Source: Atopobiaceae bacterium (lineage in GTDB: Bacteria > Actinomycetota > Coriobacteriia > Coriobacteriales > Atopobiaceae). From it: a stretch of 64,000 nt of DNA. The notes beneath the pieces are model-generated. The model searched no databases. It had not been told where the DNA came from and saw only the letters and a list, made by a program, of their open reading frames with translations. Positions 43,552-51,023 of this stretch are shown here, piece by piece (within the stretch, counting starts at the first letter, position 1; every line of letters begins with the position of its first letter). Where the stretch lies: positions 1,822,902 through 1,886,901 of the forward strand of contig JAKVOB010000001.1 of NCBI GenBank assembly GCA_022483015.1, read 5' to 3'. The position numbers and the translations under genes were made by a program.

Positions 43552-44355
43552 TTACTCGTAGTCGTTAAGGATGTCGTCCAGCGGATCGCCTGCGGAGCCA
43601 GACGATATGGCCCCTGCTCCGCCACCATTGAACTCAGGTGCGAGCTGGAGATAGACGAGGGCGATGCCCACGCCGATCATGCCCATGGCGATGAGGTTCA
43701 GCTCGGAGACGGCAGCCAGTGCGAAGCCGATGACGAAGAACGGCCAGAGCTTCGGGGTCGCCATCATGTTGATGACCATGGCGTAGCCGACGACGACGAT
43801 GAATCCGCCAGCAGCCGACAGGCCACCCGTGAGCCAGCTAGGAATGGCTGCGAGGGCGCCGGAGACGGCCTCGGTGGGGACGGCCAGGACGAGCGCGGCC
43901 GGGATGGCGCAGCGCAGGCCCTGGAGGCAGATGGACGCGACGTGGTACATCTCGACGCCACGGACGTTGCCTGCGGAGGCAGCGGCGTCAGCGCCGTGGA
44001 CGAGGCCCACGGTCAGCGTACGGACGAAGATGGTGAGCGCGAGGCCTGCGACGGCGAGGGCCATGGCCGAAGCCGTGCCGGTGCCGAGGTCGACGCCCTT
44101 GCAGCAGACCAGGATGGCGGATGCGGTGGAGCACAGTGCCGCATCGGGGGCCATTGCTGCGCCGATGTTCATCCAGCCGAGGGCGACGAGCTGGAGCGTG
44201 CCACCCAGGGCGAGACCGAGGGCAGGCTGACCGGCGACGAGGCCGATGAGCGTGCACGCGATGATCGGCTGGTGGAACTGGAACTCATCGAGGACCGACT
44301 CCATGCCGGCCAGGAACGCGATCAGGATAATCAGGACGATCTGTAGAACGTTCAT
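43552..44355 (-). CDS. manY: Mannose-family PTS component EIIC
   Basis: 267 residues, about eight hydrophobic segments. Family hallmarks are the opening QIVLIILIAFLAGMESVLDEFQFHQPIIACTLIGLVAGQP and GGTLQLVALGWMNIGAAMAPDAAL. Forms the sugar channel with EIID. GGAGGAGAG sits before the ATG at 44355. The last 25 residues are Gly/Ser-rich. Confidence 0.94.
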   Translation of the reverse strand: MNVLQIVLIILIAFLAGMESVLDEFQFHQPIIACTLIGLVAGQPALGLALGGTLQLVALGWMNIGAAMAPDAALCSTASAILVCCKGVDLGTGTASAMALAVAGLALTIFVRTLTVGLVHGADAAASAGNVRGVEMYHVASICLQGLRCAIPAALVLAVPTEAVSGALAAIPSWLTGGLSAAGGFIVVVGYAMVINMMATPKLWPFFVIGFALAAVSELNLIAMGMIGVGIALVYLQLAPEFNGGGAGAISSGSAGDPLDDILNDYE

Positions 44356-44371
44356 ATCTCTCCTCCTTCAG

Positions 44372-45337
44372 TTACTTGTCCATACCAGCCTTGGCGATAA
44401 GACCCCACAGATCCTCCGACTTGTCGGAGGGGACCTTCTGGATCGTGAACGTGGTGCCCGTGTCACGAAGCTTCTTGAAGGCGTCGATGTCGGTCTGGTT
44501 GGCAGAGACGGCACCGTTCAACATGGTCTTGCCCTCGGAGTGCGCCATCGAGCCGATGTTGATCTGCGGGAAGGCGACACCGAGCTCCTGTGCACGCACG
44601 ACGTCCTCGGGGTTCTCGAAGAGGAGCATCGCGGAGCAGTTGCCGAAGCGAGGGTCCTTGTAGATGTCCGCAAGCTTGGCGACGGGAATCACGTTGGCCT
44701 TGACTCCTGGAGGGGCGGCCTGGGTGATCAGGGTCTTGCGCAGGTCGTCGTGGGCGACGTTGTCGGAGACGACGATGATGCGGTTGATCTTGAGCTGCTT
44801 CGCCCACGTCGTGGCCACCTGGCCATGGAGCAGACGGGAGTCGATGCGCGTGTGGACGATGTTGATCTTGCCGTCGCCCACGACCGTCCCCTCGGGGATG
44901 GCTGCCGCAGCAGCCGACGCACCGCCCTTCCTCTTGGGGGCAAGGGACTCGGGCTGGACCCGGACTCCCTTGCGACCCTCGACGAAGATGTGGGTGGCGA
45001 TCTCGGCTGCAGTGTTCATCGAGAGACGGGCCGTATAGGCCTCGATGAGCATCGGCAGGTTCATGCCAGTCACGACTGCCCACTTCTCGTGGGAGCTGAG
45101 CTGGGCACTCACCTGGTTGAACGGGGTGCCTCCCCACAGGTCAACGAGGAACAGCACCTCATCCTGGTCATCGAACGTTGCAATTGCATCAAGCAGCTTC
45201 TTCTTGAAGTCATCGGGACCCATGCTGGGCTGCAGGGTGACCGACGCGACGTTCTCCTGATCTCCGAAGACCATCGAACCGCTCATCTTGATGCCGTCTG
45301 CAAAGTCACCATGACTTGCTAGGACAATGCCTACCAT
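44372..45337 (-). CDS. manX: Mannose-family PTS component EIIAB
   Basis: 321 residues. EIIA domain (1-130) with phospho-His10 in IVLASHGDFADG and FLVDLWGGTPFNQ; a Lys/Ala linker at about 131-150; EIIB domain (155-321) with phospho-His in VHTRIDSRLLHGQV. Passes phosphate from HPr to the incoming sugar. AAGGAGG precedes the ATG at 45337. First gene of the IIAB-IIC-IID-DUF956 operon. Confidence 0.95.
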   Translation of the reverse strand: MVGIVLASHGDFADGIKMSGSMVFGDQENVASVTLQPSMGPDDFKKKLLDAIATFDDQDEVLFLVDLWGGTPFNQVSAQLSSHEKWAVVTGMNLPMLIEAYTARLSMNTAAEIATHIFVEGRKGVRVQPESLAPKRKGGASAAAAAIPEGTVVGDGKINIVHTRIDSRLLHGQVATTWAKQLKINRIIVVSDNVAHDDLRKTLITQAAPPGVKANVIPVAKLADIYKDPRFGNCSAMLLFENPEDVVRAQELGVAFPQINIGSMAHSEGKTMLNGAVSANQTDIDAFKKLRDTGTTFTIQKVPSDKSEDLWGLIAKAGMDK

Positions 45338-45725
45338 CACATAACCTCCTTGTTTTTCTCCTCGAAATTCACGGACCGAACACATTCGTCAGTTTAGACA
45401 CTCATTCAAACAAACCACCCAGAAATCTCCCAAATTTCCGCGAGCGTTTTGCGAACGATTCTCGCTTGCAATTCCTGGATGCATAGTGCCTATTCTTAAA
45501 TGTATATTCTTAGCACGAAAGTGCATTAACCGCAGAATGGTTTATCGTTTTAGCGTCATTCTTATCAGACACTTCAATGTTTGGTTGTATCGTCATATCG
45601 ATACCAGTTGCATACTGACTGCCCGTGCCATGGGCCAGCCTGAGGGCTTTCTCTAAACCGTTTACCGATACGTTTTGACCGTTAGTGACGCCCATTGAAG
45701 GCAGACGGCACATACACGGCCGACG
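45338..45725. other. AT-rich region upstream of the mannose PTS operon
   Basis: 388 bp with clearly lower GC than the rest of the window. It should hold the PTS promoter. On the plus strand GCGA (45451-45454) and TCGC (45462-45465), with TTGC and GCAA farther out, form an inverted repeat resembling a LacI-type or catabolite operator. A 67-codon frame (45510-45713) lies in the right half. I found no -24/-12 sigma-54 site and no clear -35/-10 pair. Confidence 0.55.
45510..45713 (-). CDS. Unrecognised 67-codon frame in AT-rich DNA
   Basis: A frame with ATG at 45713 and TAA at 45510 whose product (MCRLPSMGVTNGQNVSVNG..., ending NHSAVNALSC) matches nothing I know. Codons such as AAA, ATA, GTA and TTA are common, unlike every neighbour. 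There is no strong Shine-Dalgarno. It may be a remnant of imported DNA, a small gene, or chance. Confidence 0.2.
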   Translation of the reverse strand: MCRLPSMGVTNGQNVSVNGLEKALRLAHGTGSQYATGIDMTIQPNIEVSDKNDAKTINHSAVNALSC

Positions 45726-46853
45726 TTACTTGGCCACGACCGTCAGGGCATGAGGGGAGGCCGTGAACGGCTCGAAGCCGTCAGACGTCACGACGCCGAA
45801 GTCCTCGAGGCGCACCCCGAAGCGTCCTGGCAGGTAGATACCGGGCTCGACCGTCACCACAGCACCCTCGGGAATCACCTTGTCATAGGTCCGTCCGAGG
45901 TTGGGGCGCTCATGGATCTCGAGTCCCACGCCATGGCCCAGGCCATGCTTGTAGTAGTCGCCATAGCCCGCCTCCGCGATGAGACGGCAGGAGAGCTCCT
46001 GGATCTCGCTCCCTATCACGCCGGCATGGATGGCCGCGGCACAGGTCTCGTGCACCTGCCTGACGACGTCGTAGACGTGGGTCTCCTCCTCCGAGGGCGC
46101 ACCCACGCACACGGTACGCGTCATGTCCGAGTGGTAGTCGTGGTAGCAGGCCCCGTAGTCCATCACGATCATGTCCCCTCGCTCGACCTTGCGGTCGGAC
46201 GGCTGCGCATGGGGGTTCGCGCCGTTGGGTCCGGAGGCGATGATGGATGAGAAGGACAGCGCAGCAGCGCCGTTTGCCAGCATGTAATGCTCAAGCTCGG
46301 CCCTGATCTGCTGCTCGGTGAGACCCGGCTCTATATATGTGCAGATGTGCGTGAAGGCGGCGTCGGTGATGGCTTGGGCACGGCGCATGAGGTCGAGCTC
46401 GTCAGGCTCCTTGACGGCACGGAGGTCCAGGAGCTCGTCGTGGGTCCGAGGCATGAGGCAGGCACAGCCGGCATCCTCGAGGGCTCGCACGACCTCCTCG
46501 TAGAAGGCGAGCGTGAGCGACCCCTCGATCGCAAGCGTGCGGACCCTCTGGGCTGACACGACGCCCGCCAGCCACTGTGCATGGCCGACCTGCTCCATGT
46601 CGACGTTCCAGGCGGTGCCGGTGCCGAGGCGATCGAGGAGCGTGCCGTAGTAGCGCGAGTCGGTATGGAGCCAGAGCCCCTCCCGCGTGATGAGGGCCGT
46701 GTGCGCCGTCTCGGCGTCGAACGTCGCGTCAGCTCCGGTGAGCCAGCGAAGGTCCGGGTTGTTGCGGATGACGAGGGCATCATAGCCTCGCTCTGCCATG
46801 AGCGAGCGGACGTGGGCGATGCGTGCGTCGCACGCCTCGGTGGTCTGAGCCAT
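45726..46853 (-). CDS. Xaa-Pro aminopeptidase-type M24B metallopeptidase
   Basis: 375 residues. Creatinase fold: an N-terminal domain to about 130 and a catalytic pita-bread domain. Metal ligands are visible as Asp in MIVMDYGACY and in YHSDMTRTV, His in GLGHGVGLEIHE, and Glu in VTVEPGIY and RLEDFGVV. Releases N-terminal residues next to proline. GGAGG is nine bases before the ATG at 46853. This pepP-like gene normally precedes efp; here the PTS operon intervenes. Confidence 0.93.
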   Translation of the reverse strand: MAQTTEACDARIAHVRSLMAERGYDALVIRNNPDLRWLTGADATFDAETAHTALITREGLWLHTDSRYYGTLLDRLGTGTAWNVDMEQVGHAQWLAGVVSAQRVRTLAIEGSLTLAFYEEVVRALEDAGCACLMPRTHDELLDLRAVKEPDELDLMRRAQAITDAAFTHICTYIEPGLTEQQIRAELEHYMLANGAAALSFSSIIASGPNGANPHAQPSDRKVERGDMIVMDYGACYHDYHSDMTRTVCVGAPSEEETHVYDVVRQVHETCAAAIHAGVIGSEIQELSCRLIAEAGYGDYYKHGLGHGVGLEIHERPNLGRTYDKVIPEGAVVTVEPGIYLPGRFGVRLEDFGVVTSDGFEPFTASPHALTVVAK

Positions 46854-46889
46854 ATGGATGGATCCTCCAAAGCACGATGTGGACATATC

Positions 46890-46906
46890 TCCGCCCGCGG
46901 GGCGGA
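46890..46906 (-). terminator. Small hairpin between the aroB-like gene and pepP
   Basis: TCCGCCC and GGGCGGA pair around a 3-base loop 15 bases beyond the end of the aroB-like gene. There is no T-run; possibly a weak terminator. Confidence 0.35.
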
Positions 46907-46920
46907 TGGTGACGATGGCC

Positions 46921-48063
46921 CTAGGACGGGTCGGCTTCAGGATGGGGTGCCACCTTACGGGCGCGTGAGGAGCACCAAGCCGAAAGATGGCGGCCGAGCA
47001 GGCCCTCGTCGGGATCCAGGAGCCTCACCCTCCCGGTAGCCTGAGGGCAGGCGAGCAGGAACCGGTTGGACCTCCTCAGGACCGAGGACCTGAGCGTCGA
47101 CAGGAGCAGGTCGGGGTCCACCTGGCAGACGACCTCGGGCACCCCAAGGGATGCGAGCAGGTCGTCCTGATCGGACACGAGCTCCACCGGGGCGATTCCC
47201 TGGCCACAGGAGATGCGGGCCGAGAACCTCATACCCTCCCCGAGAAGCCTCGACCAGGGCACACCCGCAAGCTGTGGGAGGTCGTGCAGGGCGCACGCGA
47301 GCTCCGTCCCATACGAGATCCCCTGCCGGACCGCGACGGAGGTCGAGTTGAGCATGAAGGCACGCGACCGCTCGCAGAGGGTGACCTGCTTGCGCAGGGC
47401 GTTGACGTCGCCCGAGACTATGTCGGTGGCCGCAAGGCCGAGCAGGGAGAACGAGCTCTCGGAGTCGCACATGGCCGCCGCCGCGAAGGTGGCCCGCGCC
47501 AATGCCGGGGCCTCGCCCTCCACGAGCTCCATGCGGTCGAGGTCGCAGATCACGAGGCGCGGATGGCGGGAGGCCCCCACCATCTTGTGGCCACCGCCGA
47601 CGGAGAGGTCCCCCGGCGTGGTCGCGCACAGCGAGGCACATCCGAGGTCAGAGGCGACCTCCACGAGCGTGGTACCCCCGCACCAGACATCGGCCACGAG
47701 GGAGCAGGCCGGGAACAGGTCCATGCCGCCCACGGCGACAAGGGCGTCATCAGCGGTGATGCCGATGCGGTCCAGCTCGGAGCAGAGGTCGGGCAGGCAT
47801 GACACGTCGGACGACACCCTTGAGGGAGGCACCTTGACCGGCTCGACCCTGAACCCCGCATCGGTGAGCGACCTCCGGACGTCCTCGACGAGGGCCGCAT
47901 CGACATCAGGCGAGCTGGCGAGTGCTGCGATGCGTGGACGGCCGACGATGCCACGGAGCTCGCGGCCCACGAGGTCGAGGGCCCCAGGGCCCACCCTGAG
48001 GTTGCAGGACCCGTCGGGCAGGCTCAGCGACTGCCGCATCACGTCGATGGATTGGTTGCTCAT
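46921..48063 (-). CDS. AroB-like (3-dehydroquinate synthase family) protein, probably degenerate
   Basis: 380 residues with the DHQ-synthase/iron-ADH fold: ITADDALVAVGGMDLFPACSLVADVWCGGTTLVEV (101-135) and SVGGGHKMVGASRHPRLVICDLD (154-176) align with the NAD-binding and GKN.IGAF regions of AroB. The metal-binding segments are altered: where AroB has AEVIK, this has FAAAAMC (193-199); GHTFGHA reads YGTELACA (251-258); HGEAVA reads LLGEGMR (273-279). The usual Glu and two His ligands therefore look absent. The ATG overlaps the aroK stop, so it is co-translated with shikimate kinase. It may be a pseudoenzyme or do another reaction. Confidence 0.7.
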   Translation of the reverse strand: MSNQSIDVMRQSLSLPDGSCNLRVGPGALDLVGRELRGIVGRPRIAALASSPDVDAALVEDVRRSLTDAGFRVEPVKVPPSRVSSDVSCLPDLCSELDRIGITADDALVAVGGMDLFPACSLVADVWCGGTTLVEVASDLGCASLCATTPGDLSVGGGHKMVGASRHPRLVICDLDRMELVEGEAPALARATFAAAAMCDSESSFSLLGLAATDIVSGDVNALRKQVTLCERSRAFMLNSTSVAVRQGISYGTELACALHDLPQLAGVPWSRLLGEGMRFSARISCGQGIAPVELVSDQDDLLASLGVPEVVCQVDPDLLLSTLRSSVLRRSNRFLLACPQATGRVRLLDPDEGLLGRHLSAWCSSRARKVAPHPEADPS

Positions 48064-48608
48064 AGCAGGCCCTTCTCCCAGAGCAGGGACGCGGTGGCGT
48101 CGGCGACCTCCGAGAACGTGCGTCCCGTGATGCTGACCGTGAGGTCACAGCACCCGACATAGAGAGGCTGACGCCGCGAGAAGACGAGCGCCGCATGGGA
48201 GCGGTCCCCAAGGTCCGGGCGCTTCTCGGGATGACGGATCTGCCTGAGCGAGTCATCCAGGTCGCCCTTGAGATAGACGATGGTGCCCATCCGGTGCATG
48301 AGCACCGCGTTCTCTGGGCGCTCGACGATGCCGCCGCCGCAGCTCACAAGCAGGGAGGACTCGGACTCGAGGCGCCTCAGGGCCTGCGTCTCGGCGTCGC
48401 GGAAGGCCGGCTCGCCCTGCTCGGCGAAGATGCGGGCGACCGTCGAGTGCAGGTCCCTCTCGACGAGGGTGTCGGTGTCCACGTAGGGACGATGAAAGAG
48501 GCGACCGAGGTTGCGCGCGAGCGTCGACTTCCCGGCGCCCAAGAAGCCGATGAAGAAGACGTGGTCGCATCCCTCGTGACTCACATAGCCCTGTGTGCCG
48601 TCCTGCAC
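48060..48608 (-). CDS. aroK: Shikimate kinase
   Basis: 182 residues. Phosphorylates shikimate in aromatic amino acid synthesis. Walker A is GFLGAGKSTLARNL; substrate-binding motifs are DTDTLVER, FAEQGEPAFRDAE with its Arg, and SCGGGIVERPEN. GTG at 48608 has GGGGAGG upstream; a second GTG at 48584 is possible. Overlaps the aroB-like gene by ATGA. Confidence 0.92.
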   Translation of the reverse strand: MQDGTQGYVSHEGCDHVFFIGFLGAGKSTLARNLGRLFHRPYVDTDTLVERDLHSTVARIFAEQGEPAFRDAETQALRRLESESSLLVSCGGGIVERPENAVLMHRMGTIVYLKGDLDDSLRQIRHPEKRPDLGDRSHAALVFSRRQPLYVGCCDLTVSITGRTFSEVADATASLLWEKGLL

Positions 48609-48668
48609 CTTCCGACCTCCCCTGCCCTGGTGTCTGCCTTCGAAGAGTATAGAGCAGGAGCGCACGCG

Positions 48669-49175
48669 TCACTCCCCCTCGAAGCGCACCCCCGAGAGCG
48701 CGAGACGCTCGCCTACGCGAAAGGCCTGCGTGTACCACAGGTCACAGGTCGACTGGGGCCGTACGAGGATCGTGGCAAGGCCGGCGAGGTTGCCGGCGAG
48801 CACGTCGGTGAACACCTGGTCGCCGATCAGGACGGCCTGCTCGGCAGGGACGCCCACCTTGGCGAGCGCCACCCACACGGCGAAGGGAGCCGGCTTCATC
48901 GCGTGGTCGACGACCTGGCACCCGAGGTCGCACGCGTCCGCGGCGACCGCCTCGCCATGGAAGTTGTTCGAGAGCAGGCAGCAGGCCATGCCCAGCCCTC
49001 GGGCATGCGCGAGCCAGGCACGGACCTCAGGGGGTGCGACGTGCGTGTCGCGCGGGATGCAGGTGTTGTCCCGGTCGAGCAGGAGGGCACGCACGCCCTT
49101 GGCGGCAAGCGCGTCGAGGTCGATGAGGTCGACCGAGGACACGTAGCGCGATGCCTCGACGAGGGAGCGCGTCAC
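48669..49175 (-). CDS. YqeG-family HAD-IIIA phosphatase
   Basis: 168 residues. HAD motif I is LLLDRDNTCIPR (about residues 31-42), motif II is CLLSNNF, and the motif III/IV region is MKPAP...VLIGDQVFTDVLAGNLAG. The substrate is not known; relatives include phosphatidylglycerophosphate phosphatases. GTG start overlaps the mltG stop by GTGA. Confidence 0.87.
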   Translation of the reverse strand: MTRSLVEASRYVSSVDLIDLDALAAKGVRALLLDRDNTCIPRDTHVAPPEVRAWLAHARGLGMACCLLSNNFHGEAVAADACDLGCQVVDHAMKPAPFAVWVALAKVGVPAEQAVLIGDQVFTDVLAGNLAGLATILVRPQSTCDLWYTQAFRVGERLALSGVRFEGE

Positions 49176-50599
49176 GACTGGGCCTGGGCGGTCTGGGCAG
49201 CCGCGATGGCGGCCTGATGCTCCTCGTAGGTCTCGGAGAACGTGTGGTTGGAGTAGGTCCCGTTCTCGATAATGAGGAAGTAGAGGTAGTTGGTGCTCGA
49301 CGGGTTGAGGGCCGCGTTGATGGAGGCCACCGAGGGCGTGCAGATGGGAGTCGGGGGCAAGCCCTTGTTGAGGTAGGTGTTGTAGGGACTCGCCGTCTTG
49401 AGGTCGTCGGCCGTCACGTCGCCGCCGGTCACATAGCCCATGGTGGCGTCGCTCTGGAGGGCCATCCCCTGCTTGAGGCGGTTGTAGAAGACAGACGAGA
49501 CGAGCGGTCGGTCGTCATCGGTCACGGCCTCCTTCTCGATGATCGAGGCGAGCGTCACGACGTCGTAGTCACTCATCGTGACACCATAGGTGCTCTTGAT
49601 GGCGGCCTCGCCACTGGCGAAGTCGATGCCGGAGGTCTCGGTGGAGTACTGGTCGAGCATGGCCCTGATGACCGAGTCGGCGGTGATCTCCTTGCCGGCG
49701 AACTCATAGGTCTTGGGACAGAGGTACCCCTCGAGGGAGTCGTTCTGCGCATCCGCGAGGAAGGGATAGTCGGCCTGGTAGTTGGAGGCCTTCGCCTGCG
49801 CCGTGAAGTCATCGGCCGAGATGCCGAGGGTGCTCTCGACCAGGGCTGCCGTCTTGGTGACGGTGTAGCCCTCGGGGAGGGTGAGCTTGGTCGAGCTCGA
49901 CGCGGGGCCGGCAACGAGCTGCTGGACGACCTCGGAGACGGTGGCGCCGGTCATCAAGGAGTACGTTCCGGGTTGGAGGCTCTGGTCGGCCTTCTGGTTG
50001 GAGACCTCCTTCATGAACTCGTCGGTGGTCGAGATCACGCCGGCGTCCTTGAGGATCTTGGCGACGGAGGATGCCCCCGAGCCGTCAGGGATGGCCACCT
50101 GGACCATCTGGCCCGCGGCCACCGTCGAGGCGGTCTCGGTCGTGGAGGACGAGGTCAGCCGTGGCATGACCACGAGGACGAGCACGAGGATGACGACGGC
50201 CGCCACGGCACCGCCCACGATGAAGGGAAGCTTGCTCGCGTGCGAGTCGGCACCTCGGGCATAGCGCTCACGCTGTGCCCGCGTACGGGGAGTGGCAGCC
50301 TGCGTGGTACGGGCCGTCCGCGCGGAGACGCCCGTCGAACCAAGGGCGTTGTGCTGGGAGGCGCGGCGGGTGGGCTGCGACGGACGCATGCGCGTGGCGG
50401 ATGGGGTTCCCTGTGCGGATGGACGGCCCGCAGGTCGGGCCGCGCCGGCACGCCCCGCCTGGGACCTCGAGGGCCTAGGTACGGCGGAGGCACCCTGGGG
50501 GGCACCATGACGCGAGGCCCCCGAGACACGCTCGTGGGAACCAGTCGAGGTGGTGCCACCGAAGTGGGAACCAGCCTGCCGCTTGCTGTTCTGATCCAT
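49172..50599 (-). CDS. mltG: Endolytic murein transglycosylase MltG
   Basis: 475 residues. Cuts nascent glycan strands and so sets their length. An Arg/Ser/Ala-rich cytoplasmic N-terminus (1-120), one membrane segment (about 124-144) and a YceG domain. Its LysM-like part holds IPDGSGASSVAKILKDAGVI and LPEGYTV; the catalytic region has IIEKEA (catalytic Glu), FYNRLKQGMALQSDATMGY and SPYNTYLNKGLPPTPICTPS. AAGGG precedes the ATG at 50599. Confidence 0.94.
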   Translation of the reverse strand: MDQNSKRQAGSHFGGTTSTGSHERVSGASRHGAPQGASAVPRPSRSQAGRAGAARPAGRPSAQGTPSATRMRPSQPTRRASQHNALGSTGVSARTARTTQAATPRTRAQRERYARGADSHASKLPFIVGGAVAAVVILVLVLVVMPRLTSSSTTETASTVAAGQMVQVAIPDGSGASSVAKILKDAGVISTTDEFMKEVSNQKADQSLQPGTYSLMTGATVSEVVQQLVAGPASSSTKLTLPEGYTVTKTAALVESTLGISADDFTAQAKASNYQADYPFLADAQNDSLEGYLCPKTYEFAGKEITADSVIRAMLDQYSTETSGIDFASGEAAIKSTYGVTMSDYDVVTLASIIEKEAVTDDDRPLVSSVFYNRLKQGMALQSDATMGYVTGGDVTADDLKTASPYNTYLNKGLPPTPICTPSVASINAALNPSSTNYLYFLIIENGTYSNHTFSETYEEHQAAIAAAQTAQAQS

Positions 50600-50612
50600 G
50601 AGAACCCTTCGT

Positions 50613-51023
50613 CTATCGCTGTGCGTCGAGCCAGACCTGGAGGAAGAGCGAGGCCGCGACCATATCCACCTTGCCACGCATCTCGCGCTCGCTCAGACCT
50701 TCCTCACGAAGTATGCGCTTGGCCTCAGCTGAAGATAACCTCTCGTCGACAAACTCCAGGGGAAGAGCGCATGCACGAGCCACGGCCTTGGCCTGGCCCA
50801 TGATGAGCTCGGCCTGGGGCCCCTGGTCGCCTGCCATGGTGAGAGGGCGGCCGGCGACGAGGACGTCAGGCTCATAGTCCTGGATGATCCGTCTGAAGGA
50901 GCTTGCGCATGACAGGACCTCGGCCGCCGGGAGGACCTTCACGGGACTCGCGACCCTTCCGGAGACGTCGCTTGCGGCGATGCCGATCCTCGTCTGTCCG
51001 ATGTCGAGCGCGAGCGCCCTCAC
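50613..51023 (-). CDS. ruvX: RuvX/YqgF-family Holliday-junction resolvase-like nuclease
   Basis: 136 residues, RNase H fold. Motifs: LALDIGQTRIGIAASD at the start with a catalytic Asp, VLVAGRPLTMAGDQGPQA, and LEFVDERLSSAEAKRIL. The family acts in 16S rRNA 5'-end maturation and has been proposed as a Holliday-junction resolvase. GTG start overlaps the alaS stop by GTGA. Confidence 0.93.
   Translation of the reverse strand: MRALALDIGQTRIGIAASDVSGRVASPVKVLPAAEVLSCASSFRRIIQDYEPDVLVAGRPLTMAGDQGPQAELIMGQAKAVARACALPLEFVDERLSSAEAKRILREEGLSEREMRGKVDMVAASLFLQVWLDAQR

Noticed and set aside
45338-45520. A sigma-54 promoter for the mannose PTS operon, as in some Firmicutes
   Set aside because: No TGGCAC-N5-TTGC-type element was found, and no ManR/LevR-type activator gene is in the window.
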